The notes beneath the pieces are model-generated. The model was not told the DNA's origin, searched no databases, and saw only the letters and a list, made by a program, of their open reading frames with translations. The translations under genes and the position numbers were made by a program. This document shows, in pieces, positions 53,222 through 62,294 of a DNA stretch of 64,000 nucleotides; within the stretch, counting starts at the first letter, position 1, and every line of letters starts with the position of its first letter. The stretch comes from Peribacillus frigoritolerans (GTDB lineage: Bacteria > Bacillota > Bacilli > Bacillales > Bacillaceae). Location: assembly GCF_004358755.1 (NCBI RefSeq), contig NZ_SMZY01000002.1:868001-932000 (forward strand). The letters are read 5' to 3'.

Positions 53222-54097
53222 CCTTTCTATCTCAGGCACGGCCATACTTACTAGTTTAACTGCCCATTCCTGATCCGTTTCAGCCCCAGCCTTTTCACCT
53301 AATTGACGGTGAAGTCTGGTAAACTCAGGTATCATCTTTTTCATGACGGCATAAATCTCTCCAGGATTTCTCCCGCAATGAAAGCTATCCAGCAAATCAA
53401 GCTGCTCTTTTTCCAATTGGCTCCGCGGCCCCTCTATCTTAGCCCAGTCCCCAAATGAATTTGGCTGTATTCCGAGCTCCATATACCATCCGGCAGCTAA
53501 CGATTGCCTCATGCTGTCGATGCAGTGAATCGCATAATAAAGTTCACCGCGCATCATTCTTCTGTAAGCTTCGTGAAAATAGGCGAAAAATTTCGTTCTC
53601 CAAAACTCAAATTCCGGCTTAGAAATTTTATAGAAAAGCGTATCAGATTCATTTTTTATAGCAGTCATAAATCCATTGTCATCGCGGACAATCTGAATGT
53701 TTTTCAGCCATACAGAAGGAGTGATATTCTCTTTTGTATAATAAAAGACATCCGCCTTAATGAATGAATCGTAATGGGCAATGGTGTAGCTTGCACCAGA
53801 GAAGTCTTCGTAAAATAAAACGTTCCCCCATTTACCGGGCCTGATTTTCTTGTTCAATATGAAATCTTCCCACTTATCTGGATTCACCACAATTCTTAAG
53901 TCTATATCTGAATACAAATCTGTATTCCCGCTGCCGATTGAACCGCCATAGAAAAAAGCCTCTATGTGATGATCATGTAGAAGGTCGTTTTCAATCGCAG
54001 TCAATATCTCCTGCCGCTTCTCTGGAATTCCTTCGTCTCTTACTCTATGATTCCATTCAAATCCCGCACATTCTGTTATTCCCCCTGCTAAAAACAC
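53204..54097 (-). CDS. Nucleotidyltransferase-fold protein
   Basis: The protein is up to 297 residues. The polymerase-beta-type motif FFYGGSIGSGNTDLYSDIDL near 48-67 has GS and the metal-binding D-x-D, and a helical C-terminal domain of about 130 residues follows. This arrangement is shared with aminoglycoside adenylyltransferases and many uncharacterised transferases; no resistance role is indicated. The 5' end is uncertain: GTG 54097 lies inside the yisK terminator and lacks a ribosome site, and no other in-frame ATG precedes the motif. TTG near 54008 is an alternative. The gene may have lost its original start. Confidence 0.72.
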   Translation of the reverse strand: MFLAGGITECAGFEWNHRVRDEGIPEKRQEILTAIENDLLHDHHIEAFFYGGSIGSGNTDLYSDIDLRIVVNPDKWEDFILNKKIRPGKWGNVLFYEDFSGASYTIAHYDSFIKADVFYYTKENITPSVWLKNIQIVRDDNGFMTAIKNESDTLFYKISKPEFEFWRTKFFAYFHEAYRRMMRGELYYAIHCIDSMRQSLAAGWYMELGIQPNSFGDWAKIEGPRSQLEKEQLDLLDSFHCGRNPGEIYAVMKKMIPEFTRLHRQLGEKAGAETDQEWAVKLVSMAVPEIERDQTQQ

Positions 54098-54118
54098 ACC
54101 AGCTGTTTCACTGGTGTG
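54091..54118 (-). terminator. Terminator of yisK
   Basis: Stem CACACCAG/CTGGTGTG, eight-base loop, TTTTT leftward. Confidence 0.85.
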
Positions 54119-54124
54119 CTTGAA

Positions 54125-55030
54125 TTATTCTCCAATCGTATTGCTGAGCGTTCCTATTCCGTCAATCGTTATCTCTACGACATCACCTGGCATTAAATAT
54201 TTAGCAGGCTTGAATCCTTTGCCGACGCCTGCCGGTGTTCCCGTAGCGATAATGTCTCCCGGTTCAAGTGTTGTGCCCTGTGAGATCGTTGAAATCACCT
54301 TTTCAATTGAAAAAATCATATCTTTCGTATGCCCATCCTGCCTTACTTCCCCGTTCACTTTTGTCACCAGATTCAGCTCATATGGATCCGGCACAGCAGA
54401 CTTATGTACAATGTAAGGCCCCATCGGACATGATGTATCAAGGCTTTTGCCCAGCAAAAATTGTTTATGCTTTGATTGCAGGTCTCTCGCCGTTATATCA
54501 TTAATAATGGTATAGCCATACACATAATCCATGGCTTCCTCTTCAGTGATGCGTTTTCCTTTTTTCCCGATAATGACCGCAAGTTCCCCTTCATAATCGA
54601 GTTCCTTTGTGAGATGCAAATGCGGATCAACCGCTTCTTCATGTCCAATCACTGTCGTTGGTGCTTTAGAAAAAAGCATCACGTGTTCAGGAATATCCGC
54701 TTCGCTTCCAAGCTCAACCGCATGTTCACGGTAATTCTTTCCGACGCAGAAAATATTCTTGCGGGGATTCAGGATAGGTGCGAGCCATTTAACTTCCGAA
54801 AAGGAGTATAAGTATGATTCGGTTTCGTCTGACTTTTTCACCCAAGTTTCAAGCTGTTTTATATGGTTGAAGAACTTTTCTCCCATTTCAATGCATTCAA
54901 TTACCGTTCTCGGGGCTGAAGACATATCAAACAATTTTTTCTCTGCCCTCCCAATATCAAGGATTTTATTTTCTTCCATAATCAATCCGATGAATGTTCG
55001 ACCGTGTAGCTGTGCAGTAGCCAGTTTCAT
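54125..55030 (-). CDS. yisK: YisK, fumarylacetoacetate hydrolase-fold enzyme
   Basis: The 301-residue protein has a short N-terminal domain (MKLATAQLHGRTFIGLIMEE) and then the FAH catalytic fold from about residue 95: NIFCVGKNYREHAVE near 93-107, the metal-binding E-x-E in DYEGELAVIIGKKGKR near 149-164, and TPAGVGKGFKPAKYL near 266-280. B. subtilis YisK is an oxaloacetate decarboxylase linked to cell-shape control; the same activity is likely. It follows the same gene neighbourhood (yisL side on one flank, yisI on the other). Confidence 0.92.
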   Translation of the reverse strand: MKLATAQLHGRTFIGLIMEENKILDIGRAEKKLFDMSSAPRTVIECIEMGEKFFNHIKQLETWVKKSDETESYLYSFSEVKWLAPILNPRKNIFCVGKNYREHAVELGSEADIPEHVMLFSKAPTTVIGHEEAVDPHLHLTKELDYEGELAVIIGKKGKRITEEEAMDYVYGYTIINDITARDLQSKHKQFLLGKSLDTSCPMGPYIVHKSAVPDPYELNLVTKVNGEVRQDGHTKDMIFSIEKVISTISQGTTLEPGDIIATGTPAGVGKGFKPAKYLMPGDVVEITIDGIGTLSNTIGE

Positions 55031-55407
55031 AGTTTTCCCCCATTTTGCCTTTGATAGAACATTTAATAATCCCTTGCCTTCTCTTATCTGAAATATTCGC
55101 TAAACAATGACATATTTCCTCTATAAAAATGGATGAAGTTTCAATTCCAGAAAAAAGATTTCTCTTAGAAATCAGCAGATTCAAGAGTAATATTAATCGC
55201 TCTCAACCATCCGCAAACAGCCGCTGTTTGTAGAAATCTGTAATGTTTTTTGTTATTTTAGCGAATGTAAACCATTTTGTACAACCCTGTGTATAATAAG
55301 CTTATTACCTATGCAGAGATGCTTTTTCAGGAATCAATTTCACAATTTCAATACACTTTCCGCCTGAAACCAAGACATATTAAACCATGAAAGTTGGAGA
55401 AAAGATC
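55031..55407. other. Divergent intergenic region between yisK and yisI
   Basis: This AT-rich stretch of 377 bases has no open frame of note. TATAAT at about 55292-55297 is a candidate -10 for yisI, without a good -35 at 17 bases. The yisK promoter must lie near its left end. I see no hairpin with a T-run and no riboswitch. Confidence 0.5.
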
Positions 55408-55581
55408 ATGGCACTGAACGAAATTGAAAACTACAGACAAAAGCTTTTCGAAGCTGCAAAAGAATACGGCATGAACTCATCAGAAACCGTTCGCCGCAGC
55501 CAGGAACTTGATTTATTGATTATTGAACAAATTAAACAGCAGCTTAAACAGCAGAGACCCCTTCAGTCTGCCGTCAATTAA
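55408..55581 (+). CDS. yisI: Spo0E family aspartyl-phosphate phosphatase, YisI-like
   Basis: The 57-residue helical protein has the Spo0E signature SQELDLLI (S-x2-x-D) near residues 31-38. Spo0E-type phosphatases remove phosphate from Spo0A and so delay sporulation; B. subtilis YisI does this and also sits next to yisK. ATG 55408 (MALNEIENYRQKLFEAA) has TTGGAGAAA upstream. Its stop codon overlaps that of the convergent DUF418 gene by three to four bases. Confidence 0.92.
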   Translation: MALNEIENYRQKLFEAAKEYGMNSSETVRRSQELDLLIIEQIKQQLKQQRPLQSAVN

Positions 55582-56741
55582 GGCCGCGGCGAAAAGTAAA
55601 TCCACTTCCGCAGCAGCCATTCAGCGGGCCCAAATCCATAGCGCTTAAACCACAGGTGACTTAAAAATACCTGCATCCCGTAAATAATAAAAACCAGCAT
55701 GAACCCCGTCCATACAGAAATTTCACCATAGAATCCAAGACCATAAGAATAAAAGATAAACGTGCATACAATCGATTGCAAAAGATAATTGCTCAGTGAT
55801 CCTCTTCCCACAGCTCTTATTGGCTCAAGCCTGAACTTGAATTTATTTAAAAACATCAGGGCAAGTGATACATAACAGAGGGTTAGAGCAGGCCCTCCAA
55901 GTGATAATTGCAAATGCTGGGTAAGGATACTTTCATGCCAGTAGTACGGCATGCCTTTAAAAACGGCAGCCGCAGTACCTGTAATGATTGCCGTGCGTTT
56001 CCATTCTTTTGTCATCGGCTGATGAAACCAGCCTCTTTTATAAGCAGCCGCACCAAGCATAAACAGCGGAAGAATGGATAAGATCAGGAAAATGGCATTT
56101 TCCGCATTGTTTACATACGCCCAATCCGTCAGGCGCTGCTGGGTGATTTCCATAAAACTTCCTGTCGAATAGACATCCAATGATTGCTGGATGGCTTCCT
56201 TTGATCCATTTTTTTCAGGATCAAGACTTAGTGGTTCTCCTAAATATGCCGCCATCAAAGCAAGCGTAATCAGGAGATTCGGCAGGATCAGAATCCACAG
56301 TGCCCCCTTCATGAGGCGCCCCGCACTCCATGTAAGAAAAATCATAAAGATGAACCCGATGATCGCGTAATTTGTGAGGATGTCTCCGTGCCAAATCAAA
56401 GCGGCATGAAGCATACCGATAATAAAAAGCCCAAGCAGCCTCTTTGAATAATAACGCGCAAACGAATGTCCTTTTTTCTTTGCCCTCTCATAAAAAATCA
56501 CACTTCCCGCACCGAAAAGAAATGAAAAAAGCGGATAAAAACTCGCTTGTGCAAACAAGTTGATGAATTGTTCGATCAGCCTGTCCGGTGCTGCCGTGCT
56601 GCTGACAAAACTGCTTTTGTACAGCGCGGGCTCATGAAACGATTTCATATTCACCAATAGAATCCCAAGCAGAGATAGACCCCTTAAAATATCAAGTGAA
56701 TGAAGCCTGTCATTTTTATGTATTGCGTGTAATGATTCCAT
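55578..56741 (-). CDS. DUF418/YeiB family membrane protein
   Basis: The protein of about 387 residues has ten or so membrane helices. It begins with a short polar stretch, HAIHKNDRLHSLDILRGLSL, whose LDxLRGxxxLGI pattern marks the HGSNAT/YeiB acyltransferase-like superfamily. The C-terminal DUF418 domain (about 225-385) includes GRGSLSNYLLQSIVCTFIFY and GFGPAEWLLRKWIY. Enzyme activity has not been shown for close relatives. ATG 56741 lies five bases after GGAGG. It stands alone. Confidence 0.88.
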   Translation of the reverse strand: MESLHAIHKNDRLHSLDILRGLSLLGILLVNMKSFHEPALYKSSFVSSTAAPDRLIEQFINLFAQASFYPLFSFLFGAGSVIFYERAKKKGHSFARYYSKRLLGLFIIGMLHAALIWHGDILTNYAIIGFIFMIFLTWSAGRLMKGALWILILPNLLITLALMAAYLGEPLSLDPEKNGSKEAIQQSLDVYSTGSFMEITQQRLTDWAYVNNAENAIFLILSILPLFMLGAAAYKRGWFHQPMTKEWKRTAIITGTAAAVFKGMPYYWHESILTQHLQLSLGGPALTLCYVSLALMFLNKFKFRLEPIRAVGRGSLSNYLLQSIVCTFIFYSYGLGFYGEISVWTGFMLVFIIYGMQVFLSHLWFKRYGFGPAEWLLRKWIYFSPRP

Positions 56742-56895
56742 CATATCCTCCAATTTCTTCTAGTTAAGAAATATAATATCACATTGCTTAACCTCTCTTT
56801 TCCTATTCATCCGTTTTTTTCCCTTCAAGGCTAATCATGTCTTTTTCTTTTCGACAATTTTTGTACAGAATCAGAAGAAAGCTCTTTAATAGGAT

Positions 56896-56913
56896 TTTTT
56901 TCACGTGAAAAAA
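56896..56913. repeat. 18-bp perfect palindrome centred on CACGTG
   Basis: TTTTTTCACGTGAAAAAA in the 361-base gap between the divergent DUF418 and carboxypeptidase genes. It could be an operator or a short hairpin; nothing else distinguishes it. Confidence 0.45.
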
Positions 56914-57049
56914 TCGAGAAATCTGCTGCTTTTTTCATAAAAAATGCCACTAAATTTGTTTACCCCGCCTTTTCTCCCAGTCAATACTGTCAAAACAACA
57001 GGTCTATCCTTTTATTAACAATGAAAACGTTTAAAGATAGCATAGAAGT

Positions 57050-57078
57050 ATAAATATTTCGTATAACGAAATATTTAT
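57050..57078. promoter_or_regulatory. Palindromic operator in the carboxypeptidase leader
   Basis: Perfect 12-bp arms ATAAATATTTCG and CGAAATATTTAT separated by TATAA. It ends 13 bases before the ribosome site TTGGAGG. The AT-rich arms and position suggest binding of a dimeric regulator at or just after the promoter. Confidence 0.6.
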
Positions 57079-57102
57079 CAATCAAACATTTGGAGGATGT
57101 CT

Positions 57103-58167
57103 ATGAATCTTAAAAAGAAAGTATTCTCTGTTTCTCTATCAAGTCTTATGGCAATTAGTGCTATATCCGTTGTTTCTTCACCAGTAAGTGCAGTCGGCAA
57201 TGGACCTGGCGCAGGGAATGGGTCAATTCAAACATCCATTCTTCATACCTATGAAAGCATGGTCGACTATTTAAAAACACAAGATGCCAAGCAGGAGGCC
57301 ATGCAGCTTGAAATCATCGGCCAAACGGTAAAAGGCCGGGATATTTACTTAACAAAATACATATCCAACCCGGACAACCCTACTATTCTCTTTTTAACGC
57401 AGCAGCACGGCAACGAGCAGCTGACAACAGAAGGAGCCCTTGAATTTATCAAACACTTAGGCACCAATAAAACAAAAGGTGTATTGGAGAACGTAAATAT
57501 TCTGGTCATTCCAATGCTGAATGCTGATGGCGCCATGGGTGATGTAAATTTTTCACTGGATAACTATTTAGCTGATGGTGACCGTCATTTAACCCGGTAT
57601 AATGCAAATGAAATTGATTTAAACCGTGAGCATGATAAACCGATTGAAAGCATGCAGGCAGAAGTGAAGGCTCTCTATGAAAATGTGTTTGAAAAGTACA
57701 AGATTGATTACATGATCGACCTGCATCACCAAGGTACACTAAGCGAAACAGAGGGTGAACTTGTTTCTGGTTCAATCCTGCATCCAACTAATAGTGAGGT
57801 TAAAGCTGAAGTGCTTGAGCGTTCTAAAAAACTGGGGTCTGTTGTTTATCATTCTATTGAAAACACCGGCTGGGGCCATATCGGAAAATACAATGGGGGC
57901 AGCGGTCAAGATATCGGACGCAACGGCGCAGCTGTCCGTTATGGCATATCTACTCTTCTGTTTGAAATGCGCGGAATGTCTGATCACTATATCGAGTCCT
58001 ATGCGCTTGGACAAAAGAGCAATGGCTACCTGATTAGACAAACAATTACAACGCTTGACTCTACAGTCAGAGCCATCGCAGACGGATCAATCGAGAACGC
58101 GGATGTGAGCTTTTGGGATACACTTCCGACTCAAACAAACCGATCCGGTGAAGAATCAGACGAATAA
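57103..58167 (+). CDS. Secreted M14 family zinc carboxypeptidase
   Basis: The 354-residue enzyme has a signal peptide (MNLKKKVFSVSLSSLMAISA, cleavage near SPVSA at 30). The zinc site is His 102 and Glu 105 in QQHGNEQLT, plus a His near 208 in DLHHQG. The substrate-binding Asn-Arg pair lies in IDLNRE near 169-174, and the catalytic Glu near 288 is in LFEMRG. It should remove C-terminal residues from peptides outside the cell or from cell-wall peptides. ATG 57103 lies six bases after GGAGG; the ATG six bases earlier touches the ribosome site. It is followed by a terminator shared with the convergent GGDEF gene. Confidence 0.92.
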   Translation: MNLKKKVFSVSLSSLMAISAISVVSSPVSAVGNGPGAGNGSIQTSILHTYESMVDYLKTQDAKQEAMQLEIIGQTVKGRDIYLTKYISNPDNPTILFLTQQHGNEQLTTEGALEFIKHLGTNKTKGVLENVNILVIPMLNADGAMGDVNFSLDNYLADGDRHLTRYNANEIDLNREHDKPIESMQAEVKALYENVFEKYKIDYMIDLHHQGTLSETEGELVSGSILHPTNSEVKAEVLERSKKLGSVVYHSIENTGWGHIGKYNGGSGQDIGRNGAAVRYGISTLLFEMRGMSDHYIESYALGQKSNGYLIRQTITTLDSTVRAIADGSIENADVSFWDTLPTQTNRSGEESDE

Positions 58168-58181
58168 AAGAAGTTGAAAAG

Positions 58182-58212
58182 AAAAAACGCTTAGGAATCC
58201 CTAAGCGTTTTT
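58182..58212. terminator. Bidirectional terminator between carboxypeptidase and GGDEF genes
   Basis: Stem AAAAACGCTTAGG/CCTAAGCGTTTTT with a four-base loop. Confidence 0.92.
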
Positions 58213-59864
58213 CTTGCATGCAAAACTCATCTGATTTTTTCCGGAAGTCTTCGAAACATAAAGTGCTTGATCGGCAAGCTTAAGAATATCTTCTGGATTG
58301 ACGCCGTCCTGCGGCCAAATGGCACAGCCGATGCTGCAGCCGACTTTCACTTCATTCTTGGCCAAATGAATTGGCTGATTAATGATGCTGATCATCTCAT
58401 TTGCATAAAGCTTGCCAAATGCCTCAGGATCGTTTTTTGAAGGGATGATGCACACAAATTCATCTCCCCCATATCTCGAAACAAAGCTCGGCTTAGCCAT
58501 GGTGTTCATCAGCCTTTTCCCAATCTCAATTAAAACAGAATCCCCTACATGATGCCCGAAGCTGTCATTAATCTCTTTAAAACCGTCTAAATCAAGAAAG
58601 AGAATGACAAAAGACTCTTCTCCCGCCTTCGCTTTTTTCATTGCTTTTTCCATATTCAAATACAGAGAGAAGCGGTTAGGCAAACCCGTAAGACCATCAA
58701 AATACGCCAGGTCTTCCATTCTGCCGAGTTCATCTTCTGTCTTTTGCAGGTCGGCAATCAGATCTCTCAAAGAGTCTGAGAGCACTTCGATATCTTTGAT
58801 TCCTTTATAATCTGGTATTCTTACATTCTTCCCTTTTTTCAGGGAATGAGCTGCTGCAGAAATCGATCCAAGCGGCTCAGCAATTCGGCCTGCTGCAAAC
58901 CAGCCGATGACGGCGAAAATAAATGCAGATGTGATGCCGAGAAGCAAGATAAATTGCTGCAGCTCAGATGCAGAAGCAAAGGCCGTATCCTCTGCCTGCC
59001 TTGCTATAACGGTCCATCCCAGGCCTGAATAGTCTTTGTAGCCATTGCTTCTGGCATATCCTGTTACATATGATTTTCCATCCGGCCAGGTTTCAATTTG
59101 CCAATCATTTTCTTTTTTTTTCTGGCTTTTTTTATGCTGTCTAAAGGTAAAGATTTCCCCACCATGCTGTCCGGTCCAAGTAGAACGGTATGATCTTTTG
59201 CACTCACAATGAAAATCTCAACGTTCTCTCTTTTTCCTTTTAACGGCTTCAGCACAGTTTCTTTTATTTCGTTCGACCACTCCCAGCTAAGGTGAGCTGC
59301 AAGAACCCCTTTAAACTCTGAATTTGAGCCTTTAACAGGTGTACTGATATCCACAAACTGAAGCGGCTCACCCCCTGGATTCGGAAGGATTTTAGAGAGC
59401 AGAACCGCATCATGAACGTCCCCGATAAACGGCCCGGTCAGAGCGTGTTTAAACACTGGCCGATCTGAGATATCTGTCCCTATCAGCAGTTTATCCGTTG
59501 CCGCCGTTACAATTCCATCTTCATCTGTCAAACCAACCCATGAAAAGGAAGGAATACTTTTATGAAGCTGATCCAGCATATTTTGAGTGTAGACAAGATT
59601 ATCAGTCTCCCTGACCGTTTCAAGTTCACTCAGCACTTCTATTTCTGTATATCTGGACCACATAAATGAATCCAGCTTATCTGACATTTGAAAAGCCATT
59701 TCTGATAATGAATTCCCAGACTGATTTTTCACTTCATGAACAGATTTGCTGCTGATCGTGAAGCTCAAAAAAGCAGTAAGTAAAAAAATAAGAATCCCAA
59801 AGCTTGTCGCAACATACGTTTTTAAATTCAGTGACACATTCCAACCCCATTTTCCCCAGTTCAT
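58201..59864 (-). pseudogene. dCache-HAMP-GGDEF diguanylate cyclase, split by a one-base shift in an A9 tract
   Basis: The N-terminal part (59864-59064) has a first membrane helix (TSFGILIFLLTAFLSFTIS) and most of a dCache sensor. At an A9 run (59121-59113) the frame is lost and stops after GRMENHM. The other frame continues without a stop from about 59112 (ENDWQIETWPDGKSYVTG...), giving the end of dCache, a second helix, HAMP and a full GGDEF domain with RYGGDEFVCIIPS, to TAG at 58201. Adding one A restores a single product of about 550 residues. The start may instead be GTG 59837. The cyclase active site is intact. Either a pseudogene, a slippage-expressed gene or a sequencing error. Confidence 0.85.
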
Positions 59865-59912
59865 ATTCTCTTTATTATATCGGACAAAAGTCCCGGAATT
59901 TGAATGGAGAAT

Positions 59913-62036
59913 TTAAGAGAAAGAAAATTCTATTTTCCCTTCTTTCAGAACAAGGCTTGCATCAAATGGTTTCTTGCCTTTAAAACCTTTCAGCTTATTC
60001 GTTTTCCCTTTAAGACACAGCTGTTTAATTTGCGCCGCTGAAATCGATTTGCCCAAAAGCTTTTTCGGAAACGTCTGTTTGCAGCCTGTTTTGTAATCTG
60101 TGCATCCGTAAAAAGTCTTGCGGTCCATGATGCTTCCCTTTTTACATGCAGGGCAAACACAAATCGCTTCCCTTGTATCTGCAGCCTGAGGTGCAGCCAC
60201 TTCTAAATTCTCCATGCTCACACTAGCCTGATCAAGCAATGTGAAACAGAATTTTTTGGCTGTATCAATGAAGACGTCTTTTGACTTTTCCCCGCTGCCG
60301 ATGCCTTTAAGATAAACCTCCCATTTAGCCGTCATTTCCGGCTTTGAAAGGAGTGTGCCCTCAACAGCTTCACAGAGAATTTCCCCTTTGCCTGTAACGA
60401 ATACCTCATTCTTTTTGACTTCAATGAATTTTCTCATCAGCAATGTATCAATAATCCCTGAACGTGTTGCCTCTGTCCCAAGTCCCTCGGTACTGTTAAG
60501 GGCTTCTCTCATTTCTTTGTCTTCAACATGCTTGCCTGCCGTTTTCATAAGGGTAATCAGCTGGCCCTGAGTGTAAGGTTTAGGCGGCTGCGTCATGCCA
60601 TCCTTAACTTTCACAGAGGCTGCAGCTGCTTCCCCATTTGTGACTTTCGGAAGCATTTGATCTTCTTTTTTTTCATCCGTTTCCACGGGGTCTTTTTGAT
60701 ACAGTGACTTCCACCCCGGATTCTTCATTGTTTTGCCTTTACTGATGAAATCATTCTTTCCAATAGAAGTCACAATGGTTGTTTCATCGTACACATAGTC
60801 CTCCATGAACATTCCAAGTGCTGTTTTTATGACTTCTTCATAGACAGACTTTTGCTCATAGCTAAAAGAGTTGAAAACAGCAGAACTGACCTTCTTTTCA
60901 GTCGGTACGATAGCATAGTGATCACTGACACGCTTAGAATCTACGTATCTCTTTGTTGGATGCTGCCGCACAGGATCAAAAGACAGGGAAAGTGCCTGCT
61001 GATACTGGCTGATGTTTGCTTTAATGTAACTGAACTCTTCATCTGTAATATATTGCGAATCTGTCCGAGGATAGGAGATGTATCCTTTTTCATATAATGA
61101 TTGAGCCGTTTTCAGCACCTGGCTCGGACTCATTTTCCTTTGTTTATTCAGCTTTGCCTGCAGAGTGGACAAGCTGTGAAGCTTTGGTGAAGGCACGCGT
61201 TTTTCTGCGACTTCTGTACTTTTAACTCTTGCATCATACGTTTTCTGATCTGCCGAAATATCAGGACCTGCTGCTGCAAACAATTCTTCTGATGTTTTAA
61301 ATCGGCCTTTCAGCTTTCCTGTATATTCCCCGTTCTCGACCTTGAAGGCTGCCTGCATTTCGAAGAAAGGTTCTGGTTTGAAATTTTCAATCTCTTTTTG
61401 CCGGTCATAAATTAATTTTAATACAGGGGTTTGTACTCGGCCAACACTGAACACATCGCGGATCCCCTTTTTTTGAAGGTGCAGGGTATAGAGTCTGCTG
61501 GCGTTTAATCCGACAAGCCAGTCCGATATTTGCCTTGCTTGGGCTTCGTGGAACAAATGAATCGTTTTGCTGCCGTCATACAGCTCATTAAAGCCTTTTA
61601 TAATCGCGTTCTCCGTTAATGAAGAAGTCCAGAGACGTTTTATCGGCTTTTGGTTTGCACCAGCCATCATGATCAGCAGGCGCGCAATGTTTTCCCCTTC
61701 ACGGGCAGGATCTGTTCCGATAATAATTTCATCCGCTTCTTTTAATAGCTCTTTCACAATCTTAAATTGCTTTGCTTTTCCTTTACTCACTTTATACAAA
61801 AACTGGTCTGGAATAATCGGCAGCGTCTCAAGCCTCCATTTTTTCCATTCATCTTTATATTCATCGGGATTTTTAAGCTCAACTAAATGGCCGATTGCCC
61901 ATGTGACTTTCGCTCCATTTGGAAAGACAGGGCACGCCCCAATCTCCAAGTATCCCTCTCTTTTTACAAAAGGAAACGGAGCAGCGAGTTTACGCCCCTG
62001 ATCAGGTTTTTCTGCCAGTATAAGAACTCTCGACAT
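59913..62036 (-). CDS. topB: DNA topoisomerase III
   Basis: The 707-residue type IA topoisomerase relaxes and decatenates DNA. The Toprim domain is at the start (VLILAEKPDQGRKLA, then GTDPAREGENIARLL near 106-120), and the catalytic tyrosine is in KGYISYPRTDSQYI near 309-322. The C-terminal region has a remnant zinc-finger-like segment CVCPACKKG...YGCTDYKTGC near 620-650. Length is normal for firmicute TopB. AGAGG lies ahead of the ATG. It stands alone; I see nothing notable in the 258 bases upstream beyond a hairpin. Confidence 0.96.
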   Translation of the reverse strand: MSRVLILAEKPDQGRKLAAPFPFVKREGYLEIGACPVFPNGAKVTWAIGHLVELKNPDEYKDEWKKWRLETLPIIPDQFLYKVSKGKAKQFKIVKELLKEADEIIIGTDPAREGENIARLLIMMAGANQKPIKRLWTSSLTENAIIKGFNELYDGSKTIHLFHEAQARQISDWLVGLNASRLYTLHLQKKGIRDVFSVGRVQTPVLKLIYDRQKEIENFKPEPFFEMQAAFKVENGEYTGKLKGRFKTSEELFAAAGPDISADQKTYDARVKSTEVAEKRVPSPKLHSLSTLQAKLNKQRKMSPSQVLKTAQSLYEKGYISYPRTDSQYITDEEFSYIKANISQYQQALSLSFDPVRQHPTKRYVDSKRVSDHYAIVPTEKKVSSAVFNSFSYEQKSVYEEVIKTALGMFMEDYVYDETTIVTSIGKNDFISKGKTMKNPGWKSLYQKDPVETDEKKEDQMLPKVTNGEAAAASVKVKDGMTQPPKPYTQGQLITLMKTAGKHVEDKEMREALNSTEGLGTEATRSGIIDTLLMRKFIEVKKNEVFVTGKGEILCEAVEGTLLSKPEMTAKWEVYLKGIGSGEKSKDVFIDTAKKFCFTLLDQASVSMENLEVAAPQAADTREAICVCPACKKGSIMDRKTFYGCTDYKTGCKQTFPKKLLGKSISAAQIKQLCLKGKTNKLKGFKGKKPFDASLVLKEGKIEFSFS

Positions 62037-62233
62037 ACTTTTATGAACCTCTTTTCAAACATTTAATTAAGGGACACTATGAATCTGCTGTCCTCTCATT
62101 CTATCTACAGTATGAAACATCTTCTCTGAAAAAGAAATACATGATACGGTGCCGCCAGATACTAAAATAGAATTTTGCCTATGTTTTCGGCTCTAATATC
62201 CGGTAAAATCTAATTTTACACTAGACAAACGAA

Positions 62234-62280
62234 AGGCGGGAATGGAAAGAATCGTCACAGATTCCTTCCACTCCCGCCTC
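62234..62280 (-). terminator. Terminator of the second LacI regulator
   Basis: Long stem GGCGGGAATGGAA/TTCCACTCCCGCC with one mismatch and further pairing inside; leftward tail TTTCGTTTG. Confidence 0.75.
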
Positions 62281-62294
62281 CAATTTGGTGCGGA

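Noticed and set aside
53204-54097. Aminoglycoside adenylyltransferase resistance gene
   Set aside because: The G-S...D-x-D motif is common to many nucleotidyltransferases; chromosomal context and normal base composition give no sign of a resistance cassette.
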